Of a DNA stretch of 40,884 nucleotides, positions 6,868 to 14,650 are shown piece by piece (within the stretch, counting starts at the first letter, position 1; each line of letters begins with the position of its first letter). Origin of the DNA: Microbispora hainanensis (GTDB lineage Bacteria > Actinomycetota > Actinomycetes > Streptosporangiales > Streptosporangiaceae); NCBI RefSeq assembly GCF_006874475.1, contig NZ_VIRM01000069.1, forward strand, positions 1-40,884, written 5' to 3'. The notes below the pieces were generated by a model. That model saw only the letters and a program-made list of their open reading frames with translations, was not told where the DNA came from and ran no database searches. The position numbers and the translations under genes are program-made.

Positions 6868-9141
6868 ATGAGGTCGTCTTTTCCCGCATCGACCGTGCTG
6901 GGCTATCCGCGGATCGGGCCGGATCGCGAGTTGAAGCGGGCGCTGGAGTCTTACTGGGAGGGGCGTTCCAGCCGTACGGACCTGGAGGAGACCGCGCGGC
7001 GGGTGCGGGAGGACACCTGGCGGCGGCTTGCCGCGCTCGGGCTGGAGGGCCTGCCGTCGAACACGTTCTCCTACTACGACCAGGTGCTCGACACGGCGGT
7101 GCTGCTGGGCGCGGTGCCCGGGCGTTACCGGCACGACGACGACCTGGCGACCTACTTCGCGATGGCCCGGGGCGCCGAGGGGATCGCCCCGCTGCGCATG
7201 ACCAAGTGGTTCGACACCAACTACCACTACATCGTTCCCGAGATCGGCCCGGACACCGTCTTCTCGCTCGACGCCGCCAAGCCGCTGGCCGAGGTGCGCG
7301 AGGCTCGCGCGCTGGGACTGGAGACCCGGCCGGTGCTGGTCGGGCCGGTGACGTTCCTGCTGCTGTCGCAGGCCGCGCCGGACAGCCCGGACGGCTTCGC
7401 CCCGCTCGACCGGCTGGACGACGTGGTCGAGGTGTACGCGCGGCTGCTGGCCGAGCTGGCCGCGGAGGGCGTCGGCTGGGTGCAACTGGACGAGCCCGCC
7501 CTGGTCGCCGACCGCACCCCCGCCGAGCTGGCCGCGGTCGAGGCGGCGTACGACCGGCTGGGACGGCTGGAGCACCGGCCCGCGCTGCTGGTCGCCTCCT
7601 ATTTCGGGGATCTCGGCGACGCGCTGCCCGTGCTGGCCGGAGCGCCGATCGAGGCCGTCGGCCTGGACCTCGTCCGGGGCACCGTCGAGGGCGTCGAGGC
7701 CCTGGGTGTGAAGACGCTGGGTGTGGAGGCGCTGGGTGTGAAGGCGCTGGGTGCGGAAGCGCTGCGCGGCAAGACGGTCGTCGCCGGCGTGGTCTCGGGA
7801 CGGGACGTGTGGCGCACCGACCGGGAGCGCGCGCTGGCCACGCTGCTCGCCGTACGGCAGCGTGCCGGGCGGGTCGTGGTGAGCACGTCGTGCTCGCTCC
7901 TCCACGTGCCCTACGACGTGGAGCGTGAGACCGGCCTCGACCCCGCGTTGCGGGAGCGGCTGGCGTTCGCCGAGCAGAAGGTCGCCGAGGTGGTCGGCCT
8001 GGCGGCCCTGCTCGCGGCCACACCCGGGCGTGACCTGCCCGACCATCCCGCCGCACAGGAGCGCCCGCACGCCTTCCCGGCCCGTACGGCGGAGGGCCGC
8101 GCCCCCTACGCCGTACGGGCGGCGGCGCAGGCCGAGCACCTGAAGCTGCCGCTTCTCCCGGTCACCACGATCGGCTCCTTCCCCCAGACGGGCGAGCTGC
8201 GCCGGGCCCGGGCGGCCCTGGCGGCCGGGGAGATCGGCGAGGCGGCCTACGAGAGCATGGTCCGCGCGGAGATCGAGCAGGTGATCGCGCTGCAGGAGCG
8301 GCTGGGGCTGGACGTCCTCGTGCACGGCGAGCCCGAGCGCAACGACATGGTGCAGTATTTCGCCGAGCACCTCGACGGCTTCGCCGTCACGCGGCACGGC
8401 TGGGTCCAGTCGTACGGCTCGCGCTGCACCCGTCCGCCCATCCTGCACGGCGACGTGCGGCGGCCGGAGCCGATCACGGTGCGGTGGGCGCGGTATGCCC
8501 AGTCGCTGACGAGCAGGCCGGTCAAGGGCATGCTCACCGGCCCTGTGACGATCGTGGCCTGGTCGTTCGTCCGCGACGACCTGCCGCTGCGCGAGGTGGT
8601 GTTCCAGGTCGCCGACGCCGTACGGCAGGAGGTGGGCGACCTGGAGGAGGCGGGCATCCGCGTCATCCAGGTCGACGAGCCCGCGCTGCGCGAGCTGGTG
8701 CCGCTGCGGCGCGCCGAGCAGGCCGCCTACCTGCAGTGGGCGGTCGCGGCCTACCGATGGGCCACCTCGGGAGCGAGCGAGCACACGCAGATCCACACGC
8801 ATCTGTGCTATTCGGACGCCGACCAGATTCTCGCCGCGATCGACGCCCTCGACGCGGACGTCACGAGCATCGAGTCGGCGCGCTCGCGCGGACGGCTGCT
8901 CGGCGCGGTCGGCGCCTTCCCCCGGGGATTGGGGCCGGGCGTGTACGACATCCACTCGCCGCGCGTGCCGGGCGCCGACGAGGTGGAGCACCTGCTCACG
9001 GAGGCGCTGCGGACCGTGCCCGCCGAGCGGTTGTGGGTCAACCCCGACTGCGGGCTGAAGACCCGCTCGTACGAGCAGGTCGAGGCGGCGCTCGCCAACG
9101 TGGCCGAGGCGGCGGCCCGCCTGCGCGACCGCCTCTCCTGA
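6868..9141 (+). CDS. metE: cobalamin-independent methionine synthase
   Basis: A 757-residue MetE that transfers the methyl group of 5-methyltetrahydropteroyltri-glutamate to homocysteine. Both barrel domains are present: N-terminal 'STVLGYPRIGPDRELKRALE' and C-terminal 'LPVTTIGSFPQTGELRRAR'. The zinc ligands are visible as His645, Cys647 ('HTHLCYSD'), Glu669 ('SIESARSRG') and Cys728 ('NPDCGLKTR'). The ATG at 6868 has a GAGGAG site five bases upstream; two in-frame GTG codons just before it are less well placed. Length is typical. Codons 275-299 hold five degenerate copies of a 15-bp repeat encoding G-V-x-x-L, where homologues have a shorter loop before 'GKTVVAGVV'. The short upstream region leaves no room for a full cobalamin riboswitch, the usual control of metE in B12-making actinomycetes. 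Confidence 0.97.
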   Translation: MRSSFPASTVLGYPRIGPDRELKRALESYWEGRSSRTDLEETARRVREDTWRRLAALGLEGLPSNTFSYYDQVLDTAVLLGAVPGRYRHDDDLATYFAMARGAEGIAPLRMTKWFDTNYHYIVPEIGPDTVFSLDAAKPLAEVREARALGLETRPVLVGPVTFLLLSQAAPDSPDGFAPLDRLDDVVEVYARLLAELAAEGVGWVQLDEPALVADRTPAELAAVEAAYDRLGRLEHRPALLVASYFGDLGDALPVLAGAPIEAVGLDLVRGTVEGVEALGVKTLGVEALGVKALGAEALRGKTVVAGVVSGRDVWRTDRERALATLLAVRQRAGRVVVSTSCSLLHVPYDVERETGLDPALRERLAFAEQKVAEVVGLAALLAATPGRDLPDHPAAQERPHAFPARTAEGRAPYAVRAAAQAEHLKLPLLPVTTIGSFPQTGELRRARAALAAGEIGEAAYESMVRAEIEQVIALQERLGLDVLVHGEPERNDMVQYFAEHLDGFAVTRHGWVQSYGSRCTRPPILHGDVRRPEPITVRWARYAQSLTSRPVKGMLTGPVTIVAWSFVRDDLPLREVVFQVADAVRQEVGDLEEAGIRVIQVDEPALRELVPLRRAEQAAYLQWAVAAYRWATSGASEHTQIHTHLCYSDADQILAAIDALDADVTSIESARSRGRLLGAVGAFPRGLGPGVYDIHSPRVPGADEVEHLLTEALRTVPAERLWVNPDCGLKTRSYEQVEAALANVAEAAARLRDRLS
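7690..7764 (+). repeat. in-frame 15-bp tandem repeat inside metE
   Basis: Five consecutive 15-bp units of the form GGTGTGAAGRCGCTG, encoding GVEAL, GVKTL, GVEAL, GVKAL and GAEAL. Alternating Glu and Lys give an alpha-helix with alternating charge in a surface loop of the N-terminal barrel. Confidence 0.9.
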
Positions 9142-9149
9142 ACGCCGTG

Positions 9150-9190
9150 TCCCCCTGGGGTTCAGCGGGGCTTGGCGGAACCCCGGGGGA
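9150..9190. terminator. hairpin between metE and the convergent response regulator gene
   Basis: TCCCCCTGGGGTT (9150-9162) pairs with AACCCCGGGGGA (9179-9190) with a single bulge. It lacks a T tract, as is usual for actinomycete terminators, and covers the last codons of the regulator gene, so it can end transcription from both sides. Confidence 0.6.
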
Positions 9191-9836
9191 CCACCAGGCC
9201 GGACTCGTAGGCGAAGACGACGAGCTGGGCCCGGTCGCGCGCGCCGAGCTTCGTCATCGCCCTGCTCACGTGGGTCTTGGCGGTGAACGGGCTGATCACC
9301 ATGTGCGCGGCGATCTCCTCGTTGGTGAGGCCACGCGCGACCAGGGCGACGACCTCCCGTTCGCGGTTGGTGAGCTGCTCCAGGGCGGCCGTCGGCACGG
9401 CGTCCGGCGGCCGGGAGACGTACTCGCTGATGAGCGTCCGGGTGACCGCCGGGGACAGCAGGGCGTCGCCGCGCGCCGCGACCCTGATCGCCTGGACGAG
9501 GTCCGCCGGGTCGGTGTCCTTGAGCAGGAAGCCGCTCGCGCCCGCCCGCAGCGCGTCGAACACGTAGCGGTCGAGCCCGTAGTTGGTCAGGATCACCACC
9601 CGGGTGGCGGCCAGGCGGGGATCGGCGGCGATGCGGCGAGTGGTCTCGATGCCGTCCATCACCGGCATCTGGATGTCCACGAGCGCGACGTCGGGCACGT
9701 GCCGCTCGGCCAGCGCCAGGCCCTGGCTGCCGTCGCCCGCCTCGCCGACCACCTCCACGTCGTCCTCGGCGCCGAGCAGCGCCTTGAATCCGGCCCGGAT
9801 GAGCGCCTGGTCGTCCACCAGCAGCACCCTGATCAC
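9162..9836 (-). CDS. NarL/FixJ-type response regulator
   Basis: A 224-residue response regulator. The receiver domain (1-118) has the acidic pair Asp8/Asp9, the phospho-acceptor Asp54 ('VALVDIQMPVMDG'), the Thr of 'VVILTNY' and the Lys of 'FLLKDTDP'. The C-terminal LuxR-type helix-turn-helix (about 150-210) reads 'LTNREREVVALVARGLTNEEIAAHMVISPFTAKTHVSRAMTKLGARDRAQLVVFAYESGL' in short pieces. The start is the GTG at 9836, whose GTGA overlaps the stop of the sensor kinase gene, so the pair is translationally coupled. This layout is shared with the second two-component pair at 28714-30755. Its target is unknown; the dyad upstream of the kinase gene is one candidate. Confidence 0.93.
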   Translation of the reverse strand: MIRVLLVDDQALIRAGFKALLGAEDDVEVVGEAGDGSQGLALAERHVPDVALVDIQMPVMDGIETTRRIAADPRLAATRVVILTNYGLDRYVFDALRAGASGFLLKDTDPADLVQAIRVAARGDALLSPAVTRTLISEYVSRPPDAVPTAALEQLTNREREVVALVARGLTNEEIAAHMVISPFTAKTHVSRAMTKLGARDRAQLVVFAYESGLVVPRGSAKPR

Positions 9837-11221
9837 GCCGCTCCCTCCCGGACCGGGAGGGGCAGCTCGGCGTGGACGGTGAAACCGCCGTCCGCCTCCG
9901 GACCGGTGTGAAGCCGCCCGCCGAGCGCGGACACCCGCTCGCGCATGCCGGTGAGCCCGACACCCACATGAGAGGAGCCCGCATGAGAGGACTCGTCCGG
10001 TGTCGCGGCGCCTCTGCCGTCGTCCTCGACGCGTACGACGAGGGCGGCGGGCAGATAGCGGACCTGTACGGACGCCGAGGCGGGGCCCGCGTGCCGCGCC
10101 ACGTTGGTGAGCGCCTCCTGCACGATCCGGTAGGCGGTCAGGTCGACCTCGGGCGGCAGGGCGCGGGGCGTGCCGCTGATCGACAGCGTGGCCGGCACGC
10201 CCGCCGACCGGGCCCGCTCGACCAGCTCGCCGATCCTGTCGGCCCGGGCGGCGCCGGGCGCGTCGTCGGGGCCGGGTTCGCGCAGCACCTCCAGCGTCGC
10301 GCGCAGCTCGCGCATGGCGTCCGCGCTCGCGTCCTGGATCGCCAGCAGCGCGGGCGGCACCTCGTCGCCGCGCTTGCGCGCCAGATGGACGGCCACCCCG
10401 GCCTGCACCTTGATGATCGAGATGCTGTGGGTGAGCGAGTCGTGCAGTTCCCTGGCGATGCGCAGCCGCTCCTCGCCGGCGCGGCGCAGCGCGACCTCCT
10501 CGCGGGTGCGCTCCGCCTCGACGGCGCGCTGCTCGGCCTGGCGCAGGTACGCCCGCCGCTGCCGGGAGACGACCCCCGCCACGTTGGCGGCGACGAACCA
10601 GCCGACGAGCAGGCCCACCCGGTCCACCACCTCGCGCGGGGTCCCCCCGCCGAGGTCCGACAGTTGCACCAGCAGGACACCGGTGAGATAGACGGCGCTG
10701 CCCGACGCCGCCCACACGCGACGGCCCGCGGAGGCCGCCGAGAACACCGTGATCAGGAGGGGGAACGCGGTCGCCGTCTCGGGCTGCACCCGCAGGGCGT
10801 AGGCCAGCATGCAGACCCCGGAGACGACGAGCGCCGTCACCGGCATCGCCCGCCGCGCGGCCAGGGCGACCGACCCGACCACCAGGAGCAGGTAGCCCAC
10901 CACCCCCAGTTGCGCGGGCCCGTTCGGTGAGCCGGGCAGCAGGGTGCCGCCCGCGAGCAGCACCGCCACGACACCCCCGAGCACGGCGTCCGACAGGTAG
11001 AACCGGGGAAGGCGGCGCCCGGCCTCCGCCTGATCGTCCGCGACCACCGGCCCGTCCGAGACGGCCGCTTCGTCCGACGGGACCGGCTCGTCCGGGAGAG
11101 CCGGCGGGGCCGCGAACGCCTGTGGGCCGGGCGGCTCGGGCGGCGCGGGCACGTCCACGATCACCGGTGAATGAGACTCCCGTGGGCTGGAGGAGGCCTG
11201 CCGTCCGCGATCGCCGTCCAT
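9833..11221 (-). CDS. sensor histidine kinase, HisKA_3 type
   Basis: A 462-residue membrane kinase. Residues 1-70 are a Pro/Ala-rich, acidic cytoplasmic leader. About four to six hydrophobic segments follow between 78 and 220 ('AVLGGVVAVLLAGG', 'LGVVGYLLLVVGSVALAA', 'VTALVVSGVCMLAYAL', 'FPLLITVFSAASA', 'SAVYLTGVLLVQL', 'VGLLVGWFVAANVAGVV'), with almost no external loop, so the signal is likely sensed within the membrane. A coiled coil (222-255) leads to the phospho-accepting His260 in 'RIARELHDSLTHSISIIKVQ'. The ATP-binding domain has 'EALTNVARHA' and 'VEDDGRGA...GVGLTGMRERV'. The ATG at 11221 is the first Met of the recognisable protein. The gene lies upstream of its response regulator with a four-base overlap. 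Confidence 0.92.
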   Translation of the reverse strand: MDGDRGRQASSSPRESHSPVIVDVPAPPEPPGPQAFAAPPALPDEPVPSDEAAVSDGPVVADDQAEAGRRLPRFYLSDAVLGGVVAVLLAGGTLLPGSPNGPAQLGVVGYLLLVVGSVALAARRAMPVTALVVSGVCMLAYALRVQPETATAFPLLITVFSAASAGRRVWAASGSAVYLTGVLLVQLSDLGGGTPREVVDRVGLLVGWFVAANVAGVVSRQRRAYLRQAEQRAVEAERTREEVALRRAGEERLRIARELHDSLTHSISIIKVQAGVAVHLARKRGDEVPPALLAIQDASADAMRELRATLEVLREPGPDDAPGAARADRIGELVERARSAGVPATLSISGTPRALPPEVDLTAYRIVQEALTNVARHAGPASASVQVRYLPAALVVRVEDDGRGAATPDESSHAGSSHVGVGLTGMRERVSALGGRLHTGPEADGGFTVHAELPLPVREGAA

Positions 11222-11281
11222 GTCAGCAGAGTAAACCGAGGACCATTCGGCCCGCCTCCTCCCGGCGGACCGATCCCGCAC

Positions 11282-11297
11282 TACTCCCCCCGGAGTA
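11282..11297. promoter_or_regulatory. inverted repeat upstream of the kinase–regulator operon
   Basis: TACTCC (11282-11287), four C residues, GGAGTA (11292-11297), in the divergent region between the kinase gene and the AhpD-like gene. A perfect 6-bp dyad of the size NarL-type regulators bind; the assignment is inference. Confidence 0.45.
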
Positions 11298-11418
11298 CGG
11301 CGGCCGCCCCGCAGCCGCGCGGGGAGCGGCCGGGAACGCCTTCCGCCGTACGACGACGTGGGCGACCGCGCTCGGCAGGATCGGCTCGCATGACAGCACC
11401 ACCGGCGAGGAGGCCGCG

Positions 11419-12426
11419 ATGCCGACGCCCTACCGATATGTGACCCCGGTGCCCACGGAGGCGGCGACCGGGCTGATCGCCCAGGTCTACGCGCAGATCG
11501 CCCGTGATTTCGGCATCGCCCGCATGCCGCTGTTCCTGACGTTGTCCCCGGCCCCCGAGGTGCTCGCCGCCACGTGGGCGATGCTGCGTGAGTCGCTGCT
11601 GGCCGGGCGGGCCCCGAGGGCCGCCAAGGAGGTCGTCGCCACCGGGGTCTCCCTCGCCAACAAGTGCCCGTTCTGCGTGGACGCGCACACCGTGCTCCTG
11701 CACGCGACCGGTGACCACGAGCTGGCCGAGACCGTGGCGCGCGGGGAGAGGCCGTCCGATCCCGGGCACGCCCGGCTGTTCGCCTGGGCGACCGGCACGG
11801 CAACGTCAGGGCAGGCGCCGCCGTGCCCGGACGAGCACGCGGCCGAGCACATCGGCACCGCCCTCGCCTTCCACTTCATCAACCGGATGGTGTCGTCGCT
11901 GCTGACCGACGACCTCCTGCCGGGCGGCCTGCAGCGCTCCCGGCTCGTACGCGGCCTGGGCGGCAGGGCCCTCGCCAAGACGGTGCGCCGCAGGCGGCCG
12001 CAGGGTGAGGCGCTGCCCCTGTTGCACGGGCTGCCCTCGGGCCCGGCCCCGGCCTGGGCGGCGGGCGCCCCGGCAGGGGTGGCGTTCGCCGCGCTGCGGG
12101 CCGCGGCGGGGGAGGGAGGCCACCTGCTGGGCGACTCGGCCAGGGAGGCGGTCGTGGAGGCCGTAGCGGCCTGGGACGGCGAGCACCCGCCGCTGTCCGG
12201 CTGGCCGTCCGGTCCGTTGGAGGACGTCGCGCCCGCACGGCGCCCGGCGGCCAAGCTCGCCCTGCTGGCCGCCCTCGCGCCTTACCGGGTGGCCGACGCG
12301 GACGTGGCCGCCTGGCGGGAGGCCGGGGGAGGCCGGTCCGACGCCGACCTGGTGCGGCTGCTGGCGTTCGGGGCGATCACCGCCGTCCGGCGGATCGAGG
12401 CCGCCCTCGCGGTGCCCGCCTCCTGA
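11419..12426 (+). CDS. carboxymuconolactone decarboxylase / AhpD-like peroxidase-related protein
   Basis: A 335-residue protein of the CMD/AhpD superfamily. Residues 20-110 carry the family core, with the redox motif C83-P-F-C86-V-D-A-H90 typical of AhpD-like disulfide reductases. The second half (about 170-330) is helical, lacks the cysteines and contains Ala/Gly-rich stretches, consistent with a degenerate second CMD domain, as in fused two-domain members. The ATG at 11419 has GAGGAGG upstream at a good distance. It is divergent from a two-component operon, with a dyad between them, so the pair may respond to oxidative or envelope stress; that is inference. Its stop codon is repeated five times by a 19-bp tandem repeat. 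Confidence 0.85.
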   Translation: MPTPYRYVTPVPTEAATGLIAQVYAQIARDFGIARMPLFLTLSPAPEVLAATWAMLRESLLAGRAPRAAKEVVATGVSLANKCPFCVDAHTVLLHATGDHELAETVARGERPSDPGHARLFAWATGTATSGQAPPCPDEHAAEHIGTALAFHFINRMVSSLLTDDLLPGGLQRSRLVRGLGGRALAKTVRRRRPQGEALPLLHGLPSGPAPAWAAGAPAGVAFAALRAAAGEGGHLLGDSAREAVVEAVAAWDGEHPPLSGWPSGPLEDVAPARRPAAKLALLAALAPYRVADADVAAWREAGGGRSDADLVRLLAFGAITAVRRIEAALAVPAS

Positions 12427-12506
12427 CGCCGTGCCCGCCTTCTGAAGCCGTGCCCGCCTTCTGAAGCTGCGTCCGCCTTCTGAAGCTGCGCCCGCGTCCT
12501 GACGGC
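12412..12506 (+). repeat. 19-bp tandem repeat, five copies, spanning the stop codon
   Basis: Degenerate units close to GTGCCCGCCTTCTGAAGCC. The first includes the end of the CMD gene. TGA occurs at 12424, 12443, 12462, 12481 and 12500, exactly 19 bases apart, so stops fall in frames 0, 1, 2, 0, 1. It ends about 65 bp before the stop of the convergent phzF-like gene. Confidence 0.9.
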
Positions 12507-12571
12507 GCGCCTTGCCTGCCGGCACTGCGCCGCCGCCTTGGCGCGAGGACTCCGCGCGGCCCTGCGTACGG

Positions 12572-13354
12572 TCAGACCTCCAGCTCGCCGGACCAGATGG
12601 TCACGGCGTGGCCGGCGAGTTCGACGCGGTCGCCGCGCAGGGTGGTGCGCACCGTTCCGCCCCGCTGCGACACCTGCTCGCCGACGAGCGCGTCCCGGCC
12701 GAGCCTGGCCGACCAGTGCGGCGCGAGCACGCAGTGGGCCGAACCGGTGACCGGGTCCTCGGGCACGCCCACGCGGGGGCCGAAGAAGCGGGAGACGTAG
12801 TCGGCGGAGGTGCCCTCGCCGGACGCCGTCACGATGACGCCACGCGCCTCGACCTCGGCCAGCCGTGTCATGTCGGGCTCGGCGGCCCGGACCTCCTCGG
12901 CCGAGCCGACCTCGACCAGCAGGTCGAACTCGCTGCGGCCGGTCCACACCGGGGTGACGCCGAGGGACTCGACGAGGCCGTCCGGCGGCGGGCACGGCGC
13001 GGCCTGCTTCGCTGGGAAGTCCATCGCGATCAGCCCGCCGTCCGCCTGCTCGGTCACGAGCACGCCGCTCTTCGTGTCGAACTCCAGGCGCCCGGACTCA
13101 CCCAGGGAGTAGAGGACGTGCGCGGTGGCCAAGGTGGCGTGCCCGCACAGCGCGACCTCGACCGCGGGGGTGAACCAGCGCAACGAGCACGGCCCCTCAC
13201 CCCGTCCGAGGACGAAGGCCGTCTCCGAATGGCGCATCTCGGCGGCCACCGCCTGCATCCACTCGTCCGGCACGGTCTCGTCGAGGAGGCAGACCGCGGC
13301 GGGATTGCCCCGGAACGGCCGGTCGGTGAAGGAGTCCACGGTGAAGATGCGCAT
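12572..13354 (-). CDS. PhzF-family isomerase-like protein
   Basis: A 260-residue PhzF-fold protein. It opens 'MRIFTVDSFTDRPFRGNPAAVCLL', has the catalytic Glu44 in 'RHSETAFVL', 'WFTPAVEVALCGHATLATAHVL' and, in the second half, 'FFGPRVGVPEDPVTGSAHCVLAPHW', which are the family's active-site segments. PhzF proteins catalyse isomerisations of small acids; most chromosomal members have no known substrate, and there are no phenazine genes here, so no pathway is claimed. The protein is complete. It starts 11 bp after the stop of an acetate-kinase gene on the same strand and is probably co-transcribed with it. No strong ribosome site precedes the ATG, which fits translational coupling. Confidence 0.9.
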   Translation of the reverse strand: MRIFTVDSFTDRPFRGNPAAVCLLDETVPDEWMQAVAAEMRHSETAFVLGRGEGPCSLRWFTPAVEVALCGHATLATAHVLYSLGESGRLEFDTKSGVLVTEQADGGLIAMDFPAKQAAPCPPPDGLVESLGVTPVWTGRSEFDLLVEVGSAEEVRAAEPDMTRLAEVEARGVIVTASGEGTSADYVSRFFGPRVGVPEDPVTGSAHCVLAPHWSARLGRDALVGEQVSQRGGTVRTTLRGDRVELAGHAVTIWSGELEV

Positions 13355-13365
13355 GTCTGCGGATT

Positions 13366-14484
13366 CTACGGCCGCCCGTCTCCGTCACCTGGACGGCCGA
13401 GCGCGGCCAGGGTCTCCCGGGCGATCTGGAGCTCCTCGCGGGGCCGTACGACGAGGACCGGCACGCGGGCGTCCGGCGGACTGACGGCAAGATCCCGGTC
13501 GGCATCGGTCACGGCGGGCGGCTCCACACCGAGCAGCGACAGCCCGGCGCACACGGCCTCGCGCACTTCCGGCTGGTCCCAGCCGATCTCGCCCGTGAAC
13601 ACGAGCGCGTCGAGCCGGTCGAGGGCGGCGGTGGCGGCGGCGATCTCCCGGCTCACCCGGTAGGCGAACACGCCGAGCGCCAGGGCGGCGGCCTCCTCCG
13701 GCGAGGCGACCAGGTCGCGGGTGTCGCCAGACAGGCCGCCGGAGAGCCCGAGCAGGCCGGATCGGTGCTCCAGCCCGTCGCGCAGCTCCTCCAGCGTGAG
13801 GCGTGCGCCGGACAGCAGCCACAGGAGCATGCCGGGATCGACGCTGCCGGAACGCGTGCTCATGGGCACGCCCTCCAACGGCGTGAACCCCATCGAGGTG
13901 TCCACGCTCCGGCCGTTCCGCACGGCGCAGACCGAGCATCCGCCGCCGAGATGCGTGAGGACCAGGTTGAGCTCCCCGGGCGGGCGTCCGAGCAGCTCGG
14001 CCGCCCGCCGGGCCGCCCACGCGTACGACAGCCCGTGGAAGCCGTAGCGGCGCAGGCCCCAGCGCCGCCGCCACGCGGCGGGCAGGGCGTAGGTCGCGGC
14101 GACGGCGGGAAGCCCGGCGTGGAAGGCGGTGTCGGGACACAGCACGTGTGGCACGGACGGCAGCACCCGCCGGGCCGCCTCGACCAGCGCGAGCGCGGGC
14201 GACACGTGCAGCGGCGCGAGGTCGGCGTATCCGCGTACGGCATTCACCACGCCGTCGTCGGCGACCGTCGGAGCGCGCACGGCCTCGCCGCCGTGGACGA
14301 GCCGGTGGCCGGCGGCGGTCACCTCGGCGTCCGCCCCGGACAGGAAGTCCGACAGCGTACGGTCCGCCGCGCCGGGGTCCGGGCTGTGCTCGCTGTGCTC
14401 GGTCCGCAGCACGCGGCCGTCCCGCACCAGGTGTAGTCGCAGGCTGCTGGAGCCCGCGTTCACGGTGAGCACGGTCGGTGTCAT
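13366..14484 (-). CDS. ackA: acetate/propionate family kinase
   Basis: A 372-residue acetokinase-family enzyme, phosphorylating acetate or another short acid with ATP. Visible signatures are 'VLTVNAGSSSLRLHL' (Asn9 of the first motif), 'GHRLVHGG', 'CPDTAFHAGLP', 'RRYGFHGLSYAWAARRAAELLG', 'NLVLTHLGGGCSVCAVRNGRSVDTSMGFTPLEG' and 'GSVDPGMLLWLL'. The late 'VFTGGIGEN' motif is changed to 'VFTGEIGWDQ', as in a group of short actinobacterial homologues. It is about 25 residues shorter than E. coli AckA. Neither phosphotransacetylase nor phosphoketolase, its usual partners, is next to it; instead it leads into a phzF-like gene. The substrate is therefore less certain than the fold. Confidence 0.88.
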   Translation of the reverse strand: MTPTVLTVNAGSSSLRLHLVRDGRVLRTEHSEHSPDPGAADRTLSDFLSGADAEVTAAGHRLVHGGEAVRAPTVADDGVVNAVRGYADLAPLHVSPALALVEAARRVLPSVPHVLCPDTAFHAGLPAVAATYALPAAWRRRWGLRRYGFHGLSYAWAARRAAELLGRPPGELNLVLTHLGGGCSVCAVRNGRSVDTSMGFTPLEGVPMSTRSGSVDPGMLLWLLSGARLTLEELRDGLEHRSGLLGLSGGLSGDTRDLVASPEEAAALALGVFAYRVSREIAAATAALDRLDALVFTGEIGWDQPEVREAVCAGLSLLGVEPPAVTDADRDLAVSPPDARVPVLVVRPREELQIARETLAALGRPGDGDGRP

Positions 14485-14570
14485 GGCGTCCGTCTTTCCG
14501 GCGACCCGGCGGGCAAACCCCGGCGGGCCGCCGGAACGAAGCGATCGGGCCAGGACGGTGCAGGCCGATG

Positions 14571-14650
14571 GGATTACGGACGCACGGGGTTACGGACGCA
14601 CGGGGTTACGGACGCACGGGGTTACGGACGCACGGGGTTACGGACGCACG
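14571..14650 (-). repeat. 16-bp tandem repeat, five copies, spanning a stop codon
   Basis: Units of GGGTTACGGACGCACG (plus-strand reading; the first copy has GGATT). On the minus strand each carries CGTCCGTAA, the last codons and stop of the methyltransferase gene. TAA recurs at 14640, 14624, 14608, 14592 and 14576, 16 bases apart, and so passes through all three frames. Confidence 0.92.

Noticed and set aside
4576..9984. Very long minus-strand open frame of about 1,800 codons
   Set aside because: It runs antisense to metE and through intergenic repeats, is Arg/Gly/Pro-rich without domains apart from out-of-place pieces of real genes in the same frame, and is the usual shadow of GC-rich coding on the other strand.
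12572..13354. Phenazine biosynthesis locus
   Set aside because: Only a lone PhzF-fold gene is present; no other phz genes are nearby, so the name reflects fold only.
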